Assembly (NCBI GenBank): GCA_902788365.1
Contig: CADAJN010000003.1
Location: forward strand, 163,602 to 227,601
DNA length: 64,000 nt
DNA from: an uncultured Pseudomonadota bacterium
GTDB taxonomy: Bacteria; Pseudomonadota; Alphaproteobacteria; RF32; CAG-239
Direction of reading: 5' to 3'
Positions 26,418 through 34,609 of the stretch are shown here, piece by piece. Every line of letters begins with the position of its first letter. Positions within the stretch are counted from its first letter, which is position 1. The translations under genes and the position numbers were made by a program. The notes under the pieces were generated by a model. That model saw nothing but the letters and a program-made list of their open reading frames with translations, was not told the origin of the DNA and made no database searches.

Positions 26418-27209
26418 ATGGATACTCCAATTTATACAAAAGAAAAATTAATACAAAAACTCCTGGAAATAAAACAAATGGGCTGGATAGAAGGCGGACG
26501 GCCAGGAAATGATGGCAGCGTTGGAAATACACTTGAGGACTTATTAGGTATTAAAGAAAATAATCTCCCTATTCCGAATGCGGCGGAATGGGAGCTTAAA
26601 TGTCAAAGAATACAGGGTTCTTCCAGAACAACAGGTTTTCATATAGAGCCTTCCCCTAGGGCATTACATCTTGTCCCTAATTTATTACTTAAAAATTATG
26701 GTTGGCCACATAAGGAGGCTGGTATAAAATATCCCGCGGATGAAATGAGTTTTAGGATGACAATGAACGCCGTAAACAGAACAGACAGAGGTTTTGGTAT
26801 TGTTATAAATGATGCTGAACGCAAAGTCGAAGTTTCATTCGATGCAAAGAGCGTCCATCCACGACATAAAGAATGGTTAGATAGTGTAGAAAAAAGGATC
26901 GGATTAGAAGAACTTAATCCTCAACCATATTGGGGATTTGATGATTTGTTTCATAAAGTAGGAAATAAATTACATAACTGTTTTTATATTCTTGCTGATT
27001 GTAAACAAGAAAATGGTATAGAATATTTTCGATATAGTAAAATTTGTAAATTGTCACAATTTGATGAGAGTAAGTTAATAGATGCAATAAGAAAAGGTAT
27101 ATTAATTGCTGAGTTTGACGCGAGAACTGGGCACAATCACGGCGCGAAGTTTAGATTTAATAAAGGTAATTTACCGGAATTTTACAAATTTGTAGAAATT
27201 TTTGAATAA
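26418..27209 (+). CDS. MvaI/BcnI-like type II restriction endonuclease
   Basis: 263 residues. The N-terminal half carries GRPGNDGSVGNTLEDLLGI and PNAAEWELKCQR, corresponding to the GxGxTLE...(D)...ExK signature of MvaI/BcnI-family enzymes, which cut CCNGG-type sites as monomers. The ELK part of the PD-(D/E)xK active site is visible near residue 56. The gene follows the methyltransferase by 8 bases and has an AGGAT ribosome-binding site. Family assignment is by motif reading; site specificity is unknown. Markedly AT-rich compared with the core genes, as expected for an acquired R-M pair. Confidence 0.75.
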   Translation: MDTPIYTKEKLIQKLLEIKQMGWIEGGRPGNDGSVGNTLEDLLGIKENNLPIPNAAEWELKCQRIQGSSRTTGFHIEPSPRALHLVPNLLLKNYGWPHKEAGIKYPADEMSFRMTMNAVNRTDRGFGIVINDAERKVEVSFDAKSVHPRHKEWLDSVEKRIGLEELNPQPYWGFDDLFHKVGNKLHNCFYILADCKQENGIEYFRYSKICKLSQFDESKLIDAIRKGILIAEFDARTGHNHGAKFRFNKGNLPEFYKFVEIFE

Positions 27210-27327
27210 TTTCTTGGCATCAATTTTGCCGGAAGAAAAACTTTTGAATCAATGAATTATACTCTTAAAAGTATAAAATATGAGAAATTATCCACAAAAA
27301 AGTGCATTTGTAACAATTTGTGATAAG

Positions 27328-27419
27328 ACATTTTTGCCATTTTATGCTAATTTTTTTGGTATAATTCGGGAGAAGCGTGTGAGCATCAGATTTCGCACGT
27401 TTTTTGCATTTTAAATGTA
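27328..27419 (+). repeat. Promoter-hairpin repeat, copy 2
   Basis: Same unit as 25371-25462. Extended -10 TGGTATAAT (27357-27365), TTCGGGAGA, hairpin GCGTGT...GCACGT, T run. It starts about 120 bases after the endonuclease gene. Similarity with copy 1 also extends about 40 bases upstream (AGTGCAT...AACAA). Confidence 0.8.
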
Positions 27420-27476
27420 GTATAAATGTAACAAAGTTACACACAAGAAATTTGTACAGTACAAAAAAGGGGGTTT

Positions 27477-27564
27477 ACATTTTTGCCGTTTTTTACTACT
27501 TTTTTGGGTATAATTCGGGAGAAACGTGTAAGGATCAGATTCCACACGTTTTTTGCGTTTTAAA
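27477..27564 (+). repeat. Promoter-hairpin repeat, copy 3
   Basis: Third copy: -10-like TATAAT at 27509-27514, TTCGGGAGA, hairpin ACGTGT...ACACGT, six T residues, GCGTTTTAAA. It lies just before the DUF2924/recombinase operon. Confidence 0.8.
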
Positions 27565-27578
27565 AGGACTATTTTAAC

Positions 27579-27611
27579 CGGCCTTCGGAGCAATTCCGAG
27601 GGCCTTTTTTA
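27579..27611 (+). terminator. Strong hairpin with T run
   Basis: GGCCTTCGGA / TTCCGAGGGCC stem with loop GCAA followed by six T residues. It separates the repeat copies from the DUF2924 gene. Confidence 0.8.
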
Positions 27612-27686
27612 TGCCTGTTTTTCTTGAAGAAATGACTTGATTTTTTAGGAAAAGCAAGCATTCATTGTTCAACAGAAAGGAATGCC

Positions 27687-28106
27687 ATGAATTGGAAAAA
27701 TTTAGAGGACTATCCGTTAAAAGATTTACAGAAAATGTGGTTGGACTACTTTGATAAGCCTTATTGTTCAAACAGTAAGGCTTTTTTCGTATCCCGTATC
27801 GGATACAGGCTACAAGAGCTCAAGTTCGGCGGGTTAAAACCGGAAACAAAAAATATGCTGGTTAAAATGTTTAATTCGAAAGAATACCGGAATCCGATTT
27901 TTATCAAAGATGAGCGCTTGCCGAGTGTCGGCACGATTTTGGTAAAAATCCATAACGGCGTAGAGCATCGCGTGCGCATTAAAGGTGCGGCGCAAATTGA
28001 GTATAACGGCAAAATTTATAAGACATTGACCGCGGTGGCACGGCAAATTACCGGTCGGCACTGTTCGGGTTACAGTTTTTTCGGACTATCGGAAAAGAGA
28101 GGTTAA
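27687..28106 (+). CDS. DUF2924 family protein
   Basis: 139 residues. The C-terminal half shows the DUF2924 pattern: LPSVGTILVKIHNGVEHRVRI, EYNGKIYKTLTAVARQITGRHCSGYSFFGL. The N-terminal half is helical (DYPLKDLQKMWLDYF). Genes of this family commonly precede large serine recombinases in alphaproteobacterial mobile elements; here the stop is 1 base before the recombinase start. It may assist recombination or bind DNA (inference from context). Ribosome-binding site AAAGGAA. Confidence 0.85.
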   Translation: MNWKNLEDYPLKDLQKMWLDYFDKPYCSNSKAFFVSRIGYRLQELKFGGLKPETKNMLVKMFNSKEYRNPIFIKDERLPSVGTILVKIHNGVEHRVRIKGAAQIEYNGKIYKTLTAVARQITGRHCSGYSFFGLSEKRG

Positions 28107-28107
28107 C

Positions 28108-29823
28108 ATGAGCGAAGACATTATAAAAAGTATCAAATGCGCCATATATACGCGCAAATCGACGGACGAAGGACTGGAAAAAGAGTTTAACACTTTAGAA
28201 GCTCAACGCGAAGCCGGCTTAAATTACGTTAAGTCACAGGTGCATCAAGGCTGGGAAGCGCTGTCGGAACACTATGATGACGGCGGTTATTCCGGTGGCA
28301 ATATGAATCGCCCGGCACTCAAGCGCTTATTTGAAGATATTAAAGCCGGCAAAGTTGATATGATTGTGGTCTATAAAATCGACCGTTTAACCCGCTCGCT
28401 AACAGATTTTTCTAAAATGGTCGAGCTGTTCGACGAGTATAACGTGTCGTTTGTTTCGGTTACGCAGAACTTCAACACCTATGATTCGATGGGCAGACTG
28501 ACCTTGAATGTGTTGCTGTCTTTTGCCCAGTTTGAGCGCGAAGTCAGCGGCGAGCGTATTCGTGATAAAATCTCGGCCTCAAAAAAGAAGGGTATGTGGA
28601 TGGGCGGTCCGTTGCCGCTAGGCTACGACCTGAAAGATAAAAAACTGGTGATTAATCCGGACGAAGCTGAGGTAGTGCGCCTGATGTTTGAAAAATATTT
28701 GGTCTGCAAATCGCCGCAATATTTGGCGGATTGGCTCAATAACAGCGGCTACCGGACCAAAATGAAAGTCACCAAAAACGGTAAAACCATCGGTGGCAAG
28801 CTGTTTGACCGCGCGCACTTATATCGGATTTTGGATAACCGCTTGTATTTAGGCAAAATTTATTATAAAGGCGAGCTTTATGACGGCCAACACGAAGCGA
28901 TTATTTCGCAAAGTTTGTGGGATAAGGTGCATAAGCTGAAAGACAAACCGGTTTCTGAAAAAGGACCGATTAACAAGACCTTTGAGTTCAAAACACTTAA
29001 AGGTCTTTTATTTTGCGGCTGTTGCGGCTATGCAATGGTGCCGACCAAGGCGGTTAAACGCGGCCGGGAGTATTATTACTACACTTCCCTCAAGGCAATT
29101 AAAAAAAGTTACCGCTTTTGCGAAGTAAAATCGGTGCCGGCACTGGCGCTTGAAAATTACGTTATAAACAAGCTCAAGGATTTGCTGACCGATCCTCTGG
29201 TTGTTCACTCGCTTTCCAATGAAGTAACGAAACGCCTGCCGGATAAAAGCGAATATGACGTGATTAAGGTGGTGCAAGGCAACAAATTTATCAATGCTTT
29301 GGGCGCGGAAACTCGGCAACAGCTGTTTAATCTGGCAATTTCGCGGATAACAATTTGGCCGGATAAAATCAGAATTCAGCTCAAACCATGGCTGAACGAG
29401 CTGGTGCAAAAGAGCCTGCTTGATGATAAAATCTGGATTTATAATCCGGACACCACCGCTTATGAAACCACTGAAAACATAACGTTTTTGAAGCGCCGAC
29501 AACAAACCGAGATTTATGTCGGCGACGAGGCAGAAGAGCGGCATCAGGATAAACAGATGATTGTGGCACTGGTGCGAGCGTTCGGCTGGCAACATAAACT
29601 CGAGCGCGGCAATTTGAATATTCAGGAACTGGCGCAACTTGAGCAGATGGACCGCAGTTATATGGGCAAAATCATTCGCCTGACCTGCCTGGCGCCGGAT
29701 ATCGTCGAGAGTATTCTGGCCGGTCTGCAACCGCGCGATTTAACACTTAAAGACCTGATTCGTAACACAATTCCGGTGGATTGGAACGAACAGCGCAAAA
29801 TGTTCGGCTTTCGCCAAGAATAA
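28108..29823 (+). CDS. Large serine recombinase (site-specific integrase/resolvase)
   Basis: 571 residues. The N-terminal resolvase domain has the nucleophile in AIYTRKSTDEG (Ser18), YKIDRLTRSLTDF and LSFAQFEREVSGERIRDK. The recombinase domain follows (LPLGYDLKDKKLVINPDEAEVVRLMFEKY), then a zinc-ribbon (LLFCGCCGYAMVP...FCEVK) near 302-335 and a long C-terminal region. It belongs to the large serine integrases that insert and excise elements without host factors. With DUF2924 and the DnaD-like gene it forms the mobility unit of the island. The attachment sites are not known; the flanking repeats are candidates. Confidence 0.95.
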   Translation: MSEDIIKSIKCAIYTRKSTDEGLEKEFNTLEAQREAGLNYVKSQVHQGWEALSEHYDDGGYSGGNMNRPALKRLFEDIKAGKVDMIVVYKIDRLTRSLTDFSKMVELFDEYNVSFVSVTQNFNTYDSMGRLTLNVLLSFAQFEREVSGERIRDKISASKKKGMWMGGPLPLGYDLKDKKLVINPDEAEVVRLMFEKYLVCKSPQYLADWLNNSGYRTKMKVTKNGKTIGGKLFDRAHLYRILDNRLYLGKIYYKGELYDGQHEAIISQSLWDKVHKLKDKPVSEKGPINKTFEFKTLKGLLFCGCCGYAMVPTKAVKRGREYYYYTSLKAIKKSYRFCEVKSVPALALENYVINKLKDLLTDPLVVHSLSNEVTKRLPDKSEYDVIKVVQGNKFINALGAETRQQLFNLAISRITIWPDKIRIQLKPWLNELVQKSLLDDKIWIYNPDTTAYETTENITFLKRRQQTEIYVGDEAEERHQDKQMIVALVRAFGWQHKLERGNLNIQELAQLEQMDRSYMGKIIRLTCLAPDIVESILAGLQPRDLTLKDLIRNTIPVDWNEQRKMFGFRQE

Positions 29824-29841
29824 GCAATAAGAGAAAATTCA

Positions 29842-30618
29842 ATGACAACAGAAAACCAGAATAAATCTGGACGCTTGGCGTTTCCGGATACAATCCCGTC
29901 TGAGTATGGCTTTATTACTATTGACCGGGAATTTGTGAATTGGCCGCTGTTTCACGATGATGCGGCGTGGAAAATGATGTGCTATCTGCTAATGCGTGCC
30001 AATTATAAAACGCGCTTTTGGGGTACACGCACGATTAACCCCGGCGAATTTGTGACCAGCTACGCGCATATAGGCGAAGATTTGCACAAATCTCGCGACG
30101 AGGTCAAGCGCTTACTGACCAAACTGAAAAACAACGGCGAAGTGAAGACCATGCGCCTCGGTAACGCCCTACTTATTTCAATGCCTAACTATTTGAAATA
30201 TCAGCGGTTTCGAACGCGTCGGCATAAGGACTGCGCCCGACCTGAGCCCGACATAAGCCCGGAACCCGAACTGCAGGCGCTCACGACTAAAGAAAATAAA
30301 CCAGGGAATAATTTTAAAAGGAAAGAAAATTATACGCGCAGACGAAATTTTTCGGATCCGGACAACGGTGGTTTTGTGAGCTTAGGGGCTATTTTTGCTC
30401 GGCAAATGGAACCTCCGCCACTAAAATACCATTTTAAACAATTCCCTCCGGATCGATCGGAAGTGGAATTGTATGTTAAAAATAACAATATGGATATTGA
30501 CCTGGATCATTTCTTTGAGCACTACGAGCGAACCGATTGGTGTAACCAGAAAGGCAAAAAACTGGGCGGTTGGCATTTTGCCTTACACCGACTGGTTAAT
30601 GAAGGCATGTATATGTAA
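29842..30618 (+). CDS. DnaD/replisome-organizer-like protein
   Basis: 258 residues. The N-terminal part (about 20-120) looks like a winged-helix domain used by phage and plasmid replisome organizers (LFHDDAAWKMMCYLLMRANY, GEFVTSYAHIGEDLHKSRDEVKRLLTKLKNNGEV). A low-complexity basic linker follows. The C-terminus (VELYVKNNNMDIDLDHFFEHYERTDWCNQKGKKLGGWHFAL) matches the DnaD-like tail with its Trp-Gly spacing. Such proteins load helicase or bind an origin. It follows the recombinase by 18 bases, so it is in the same operon. The DnaB-like helicase at 49212-50177 could be a partner (inference). Confidence 0.7.
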   Translation: MTTENQNKSGRLAFPDTIPSEYGFITIDREFVNWPLFHDDAAWKMMCYLLMRANYKTRFWGTRTINPGEFVTSYAHIGEDLHKSRDEVKRLLTKLKNNGEVKTMRLGNALLISMPNYLKYQRFRTRRHKDCARPEPDISPEPELQALTTKENKPGNNFKRKENYTRRRNFSDPDNGGFVSLGAIFARQMEPPPLKYHFKQFPPDRSEVELYVKNNNMDIDLDHFFEHYERTDWCNQKGKKLGGWHFALHRLVNEGMYM

Positions 30619-30628
30619 CCGGTAACAC

Positions 30629-30661
30629 AAAAGGCGGTGGCATTCCCCCACCGCCTTTTTC
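30629..30661 (+). terminator. Terminator after the DnaD-like gene
   Basis: Ten-bp stem AAGGCGGTGG / CCACCGCCTT with a 7-base loop, then T residues. Also serves the convergent DnaJ gene. Confidence 0.92.
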
Positions 30662-30669
30662 GGGAAAGG

Positions 30670-31530
30670 TTATTTTCTATTATTAAATGCGGCGGATGAC
30701 CAAATATCGTAATCATCGTCGGTCGGAAGATAATATTCCAGATATCCGTCTGTAGTTAATCGCCAGCACCAAGCATATTCGCCTTCTACAAACACATCAC
30801 CGGAATCACTCAAAATAACACTCGAACCCTGCCGGTTAAAGCACATTCCGATAAGCATTTTCATGTTTTCAACATCAAGTGCCGTCAAAATAATCGTTTG
30901 AAACTGTCCGCGCCGGTATTGTTTATTCTTGCGCATTGCCGGCAAATAGCACTCAAATCCAAGTTCTACAATCGGTTCCCAATGGAAGACCATTCGCCGA
31001 TGATAGCGGTAACCGTTCTGCCACACCGGACGCCAGCAAGCAAAATAGCGCTTGTATACGAAAATATCTCCGGTATGCGTAAATTGAATAAAAGCGGTCG
31101 GAATTTTGAGACTCTCAGACAGTTTACCGCGCATCTCTTGAATGCTTCCGGCTACGCAAAGGACTTTCTCTTCCTGTGGCTCGGCTTCTTCTAATGTTTT
31201 CAGCACCGCATCGTAGGCCGCTCGTTTATCCTTATCTTTAAGTGTATCGTAGGCCTCGGTTATTTTGCGGAATTGCGAGGCGGCGTTTTTGCTTAAATTA
31301 CGATCGGGATGATACTTCTTTGCCAGCTGACGATAAGACTTCTTTATCTCTTCGAGTGAAGCATCTTCCGAAACTTTTAATACGGTATAAAGGCTGTTTT
31401 TAGCTTTCTTAACCGTCGGAGCAGACTTATCTTTCTTAGTCTCTTGCTGTTTTTCGGTCGGTTTTTTGTTTTTTGAGGCAAATAAGCCGAGCAGAAAGAA
31501 AAACAGCAATATGTATAGAAAAGTTCCCAT
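30670..31530 (-). CDS. Membrane-anchored J-domain protein
   Basis: 286 residues from the ATG at 31530. The N-terminal hydrophobic segment (about 3-18, [14 protein letters not shown]) acts as an anchor, followed by a Lys-rich linker and a J domain near residues 48-110 with the HPD motif (KKYHPDRNL). J domains stimulate Hsp70 ATPase. The C-terminal 150 residues are Trp/Tyr-rich ([34 protein letters not shown]), with no known domain, perhaps a substrate-recognition part. It lies directly downstream of the tautomerase gene on the same strand. A role in the island is unknown. Confidence 0.85.
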   Translation of the reverse strand: MGTFLYILLFFFLLGLFASKNKKPTEKQQETKKDKSAPTVKKAKNSLYTVLKVSEDASLEEIKKSYRQLAKKYHPDRNLSKNAASQFRKITEAYDTLKDKDKRAAYDAVLKTLEEAEPQEEKVLCVAGSIQEMRGKLSESLKIPTAFIQFTHTGDIFVYKRYFACWRPVWQNGYRYHRRMVFHWEPIVELGFECYLPAMRKNKQYRRGQFQTIILTALDVENMKMLIGMCFNRQGSSVILSDSGDVFVEGEYAWCWRLTTDGYLEYYLPTDDDYDIWSSAAFNNRK

Positions 31531-31582
31531 TTGCAATCCGTTTCAGATAGTCCTTGCGGCTGTTGTTACAGCAAAACTGTGC

Positions 31583-31927
31583 TTAAAACATTCCGCCGTT
31601 CCAACCCCAGAGGTCGGCCGGATGATAGGTTACGTAAACATTTGCACCGTCAATACCGTAATCGCTTTGCAAAATATCGCAAATCTCTCTGGTTAAGCCC
31701 TGGCATGCCGATTTAGATGCCGAGCCCAGCAGTCGAATGGCTATGTAAGCACCTTTTTCGAGCTTACGCTCTGCCATATACAGTGCTTTATCATCCTCGA
31801 TGTTCGCCATAATGTAGGCTTTCGGCTTACCGAATGCGGCGGAAACAGCGCCGGTCAGCTTCTTTTGCAAGTCATCTTTCTGGCTCGCGTCCATTTTAAT
31901 ACTCATTTTTGCTTCAATGTACGGCAT
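31583..31927 (-). CDS. MIF-family tautomerase, copy A
   Basis: 114 residues, beginning MPYIEAKMSI, with the catalytic N-terminal Pro2 of the tautomerase superfamily (exposed after Met removal). Length, the region AYIMANIEDDKALYMAERK and the C-terminal Gly-Trp-Asn-Gly tail fit MIF / phenylpyruvate tautomerase rather than the short 4-OT enzymes. The natural substrate is unknown. A near-identical copy (108 of 114 residues) is at 50999-51343. In both places the gene points away from a TGGTCAC and 23-bp repeat block. Confidence 0.9.
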   Translation of the reverse strand: MPYIEAKMSIKMDASQKDDLQKKLTGAVSAAFGKPKAYIMANIEDDKALYMAERKLEKGAYIAIRLLGSASKSACQGLTREICDILQSDYGIDGANVYVTYHPADLWGWNGGMF

Positions 31928-32116
31928 TTTTTATCTCCTTTACTCAAAATATCTGTTGTTTTAATTATCACCGCAAAATGCGAGATGTCAAAAAGAAAAA
32001 ACTTTTGATACAACATATTCATCGCCGGCAAAAATTTTAACGGGTCCTTCCTGGCGATTTTTGTATGCGGGGCCGCAAGCCGCGCCATTTTTCTAGTGAA
32101 ACAGGTTTTTGTTTAC

Positions 32117-32220
32117 TGGTCACCCCTTTGCGGGAACCCTTATTCCATAAGGGCCCTGAGCGATTATAAAAAATTCTGGCTGGTCACTGGTCACTTCTGG
32201 CTGGTCACTTGCCTGGTTAC
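32117..32220. repeat. TGGTCAC heptamer cluster, copy A
   Basis: TGGTCAC at 32117, 32181, 32188 and 32202, and TGGTTAC at 32214. The same one-plus-four arrangement appears at 51533-51636. Confidence 0.85.
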
Positions 32221-32244
32221 CCCAGATTTTTCTCCCGCAAATTT

Positions 32245-32359
32245 CACAAATTGCCGAATGAAAAAGTTACAAATGACCGAACGAAAATTCCACAAATTGC
32301 CGAATGAAAAAGTCACAAACGACCGAATAAAAGAGTCAAAAACAGCCAAATAAGCCTTG
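32245..32359. repeat. Iteron-like array A: five 23-bp tandem repeats
   Basis: Exact 23-bp period: units start at 32245, 32268, 32291, 32314 and a degenerate one at 32337. Consensus begins CACAAATKRCCGAATG and ends in an A-rich stretch plus GT. There are no spacers, so it is not CRISPR. Array B is at 51660-51751. Confidence 0.9.
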
Positions 32360-32418
32360 CAATTTTAAAAAATGCCTATACGATTGATTCAATAAAAGTA
32401 AAAGATACGGTATTTAAA

Positions 32419-32514
32419 ATGGTGTTGACCATTGCCGGTGCGTGTGCTTATTACCGCAAAGACGGCATTTTGATCGTTCCGATTGAAAAATTAATAGGTA
32501 AAAATTTATGGTAA
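32419..32514 (+). pseudogene. Short gene remnant (31 codons)
   Basis: Open frame MVLTIAGACAYYRKDGIL...GKNLW with stops just upstream and no clear ribosome-binding site. It reads like the C-terminal end of a lost protein at the joint between array A and Gabija. Confidence 0.35.
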
Positions 32515-32536
32515 TGAGAATTAAAGGGGACTATTA

Positions 32537-34609
32537 ATGTACTTGAAAGAGTTTGAATTAAGAAATTTTCGTAAATTCCATTATGAAGATATAAATAGTA
32601 AAAATAGTGTATATTTTTCAAATCCTCATGGACTTGGTAACTTAAATATTGCTTCAAGAACCTCTTTACTTATAGGTCCTAATAATTGTGGCAAAACAAC
32701 GATTATTGCATGTTTAGATAAACTTTTGTCATCTTCTCCTAATTTTACACCGTTTGATTTTAATTTAGATTATATCAAAAATTTATTTGATACGTATTCC
32801 AAAGATGTAGATGCTGACTTTAGTGATATAGTTTTACCTGAAATGAATTTTATATTTAAAATAGAAATAGATGATTCTGATGATCTGGTTAATAACATAG
32901 CACCTTTTCTAAAGTTATCTAATTTAAGCGATAGAATCGTAGAAATTCATGCAAAATGGGAAATTAGGGAAAAAGAAGATTTTATATTTAAATTAAAAGA
33001 GATTAATAAAAATTATAAAAATTATTGTTCGAAGCATCCAGATGAAGAAGAAATGTGTAATAACAAAATTGAATATGATAGATTTCAACTTCTGGAATCA
33101 AAGAATTTTAGATTAAATTACTACAATGCATCTTTTGAAGCTGTAGAAAAATTCAATATTAACGATTTAATTATGATTAAGATAATCAAAGCAAATAAAA
33201 TCAGTTCTGAAAATAGTCTATCGGTAGCTTTGAAAAAAATTATTAAATATAGATACCTTAACGACGAGGAAAATAAAGCAAGCTATTTGGATTTTAACAA
33301 TGAATTGTTTAGGACTGCTGCTAAAATATCTCACGATTTCGGCAAAAATTATACTGAAGATATAAATAAAACATTTAATAGCATCATATCATCTCATCAA
33401 ATTGGGATGAACGTTGATTTAAATTTAGATAATTTGATGGAGCAACTAATTAAATGTGAATACCTAGAAAATGGAAAATTAATTCCAGAAGATCAATATG
33501 GTTTAGGATATACAAATTTAGTGGTTATTATCTCTGAAATTATTTCATATATAGATAATTACCATGATGATAAGAGAAATAGTCAAATGCACTTAATTGC
33601 AATAGAAGAACCTGAAACATATATGCACCCTCAAATGCAAGAACTTTTTATAAAACGTATAAATGATGCAATAAATGAACTTTTGAAAAATAAACAAAAA
33701 AATCTAAATTCTCAACTTATAATAACAACACATTCTCCTCATATACTGAATAGTAAAATTCATAATGGATGTAGTCTGAATAATATTAATTATATTCGGT
33801 GTTATAATAATCAACCAGAAATAATAAACTTAAGCGATAACAACATAACTAATTCTGACTCAAAAAATTCTGAAGAAGAATTAAACTTTATAAAAAAACA
33901 CATAAAATTTAAAATTTCTGAGTTATTCTTTGCTGAAGCAGCTATTTTTGTTGAAGGAATTACAGAATATAATTTATTGCAATATTATATCGATCAAGAT
34001 GAATTTTTACGCACAAAAAACATCTCTATTGCTTTGATTGATGGAGCGCACGCTAAAGTTTATAAGACACTAATAAAGTCGGTAGGTATTCCTGTTGCTA
34101 TTATTACAGATTTGGATATCAAAAGATCTGGTCAAGAGAAAGGAGAAGGAGATGATTCTACCTATAAGCAGATAGATGATATAAATGATAGACAAACCAC
34201 TAATCAAACACTAAAAGATTTTTACGGTACAGATAATTTAAGGCTAATTACGGATAAATACTACAAGGATAAAAATTTAGAAGTTTGTTCACAAATAGAA
34301 AAGATAAATGGGTTTTACGCTACAAGTTTTGAAGAAGCTTTAATTTTAACTAATGATGGTAATAAAATTCTTAACGAGGTATTAAATGAAATTAAGCCTA
34401 ATATTTATAAAGAATGTTCTATTAATAAACAGCTAAATAAAAATAACTCATTCAAATTCCAACTAAAATTAACGGATGTTAAATCTCAATTTGCTAATGC
34501 TTTGTTATTTAAAATATTAACTTCAGAAGATACTCTTCCTCAACTTCCAAAATATATTCAGGATGCATTTACTTTCATAAAGGAGAGCATCAAGGAGCAT
34601 CATTCATGA
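32537..34609 (+). CDS. gajA: Gabija GajA: OLD-family ATPase/TOPRIM nuclease
   Basis: 690 residues. The ATPase domain has Walker A LIGPNNCGKTTII near residue 45, Walker B LIAIEEPETYMHPQMQ near 355, and THSPHIL. The C-terminal TOPRIM nuclease has FVEGITEYNLL near 477 and AIITDLDIK near 522. In Gabija, GajA is a nucleotide-sensing DNA nickase that is activated on phage infection; GajB, encoded next, is its helicase partner. The ATGA overlap with gajB and the class 2 OLD plus UvrD pairing support Gabija. Start ATG has AAAGGGGA. Very AT-rich compared with neighbours, which indicates recent acquisition. Confidence 0.9.
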   Translation: MYLKEFELRNFRKFHYEDINSKNSVYFSNPHGLGNLNIASRTSLLIGPNNCGKTTIIACLDKLLSSSPNFTPFDFNLDYIKNLFDTYSKDVDADFSDIVLPEMNFIFKIEIDDSDDLVNNIAPFLKLSNLSDRIVEIHAKWEIREKEDFIFKLKEINKNYKNYCSKHPDEEEMCNNKIEYDRFQLLESKNFRLNYYNASFEAVEKFNINDLIMIKIIKANKISSENSLSVALKKIIKYRYLNDEENKASYLDFNNELFRTAAKISHDFGKNYTEDINKTFNSIISSHQIGMNVDLNLDNLMEQLIKCEYLENGKLIPEDQYGLGYTNLVVIISEIISYIDNYHDDKRNSQMHLIAIEEPETYMHPQMQELFIKRINDAINELLKNKQKNLNSQLIITTHSPHILNSKIHNGCSLNNINYIRCYNNQPEIINLSDNNITNSDSKNSEEELNFIKKHIKFKISELFFAEAAIFVEGITEYNLLQYYIDQDEFLRTKNISIALIDGAHAKVYKTLIKSVGIPVAIITDLDIKRSGQEKGEGDDSTYKQIDDINDRQTTNQTLKDFYGTDNLRLITDKYYKDKNLEVCSQIEKINGFYATSFEEALILTNDGNKILNEVLNEIKPNIYKECSINKQLNKNNSFKFQLKLTDVKSQFANALLFKILTSEDTLPQLPKYIQDAFTFIKESIKEHHS

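Noticed and set aside
32245..32359. Possible CRISPR array
   Set aside because: The 23-bp units abut directly without spacers and no cas genes are present.
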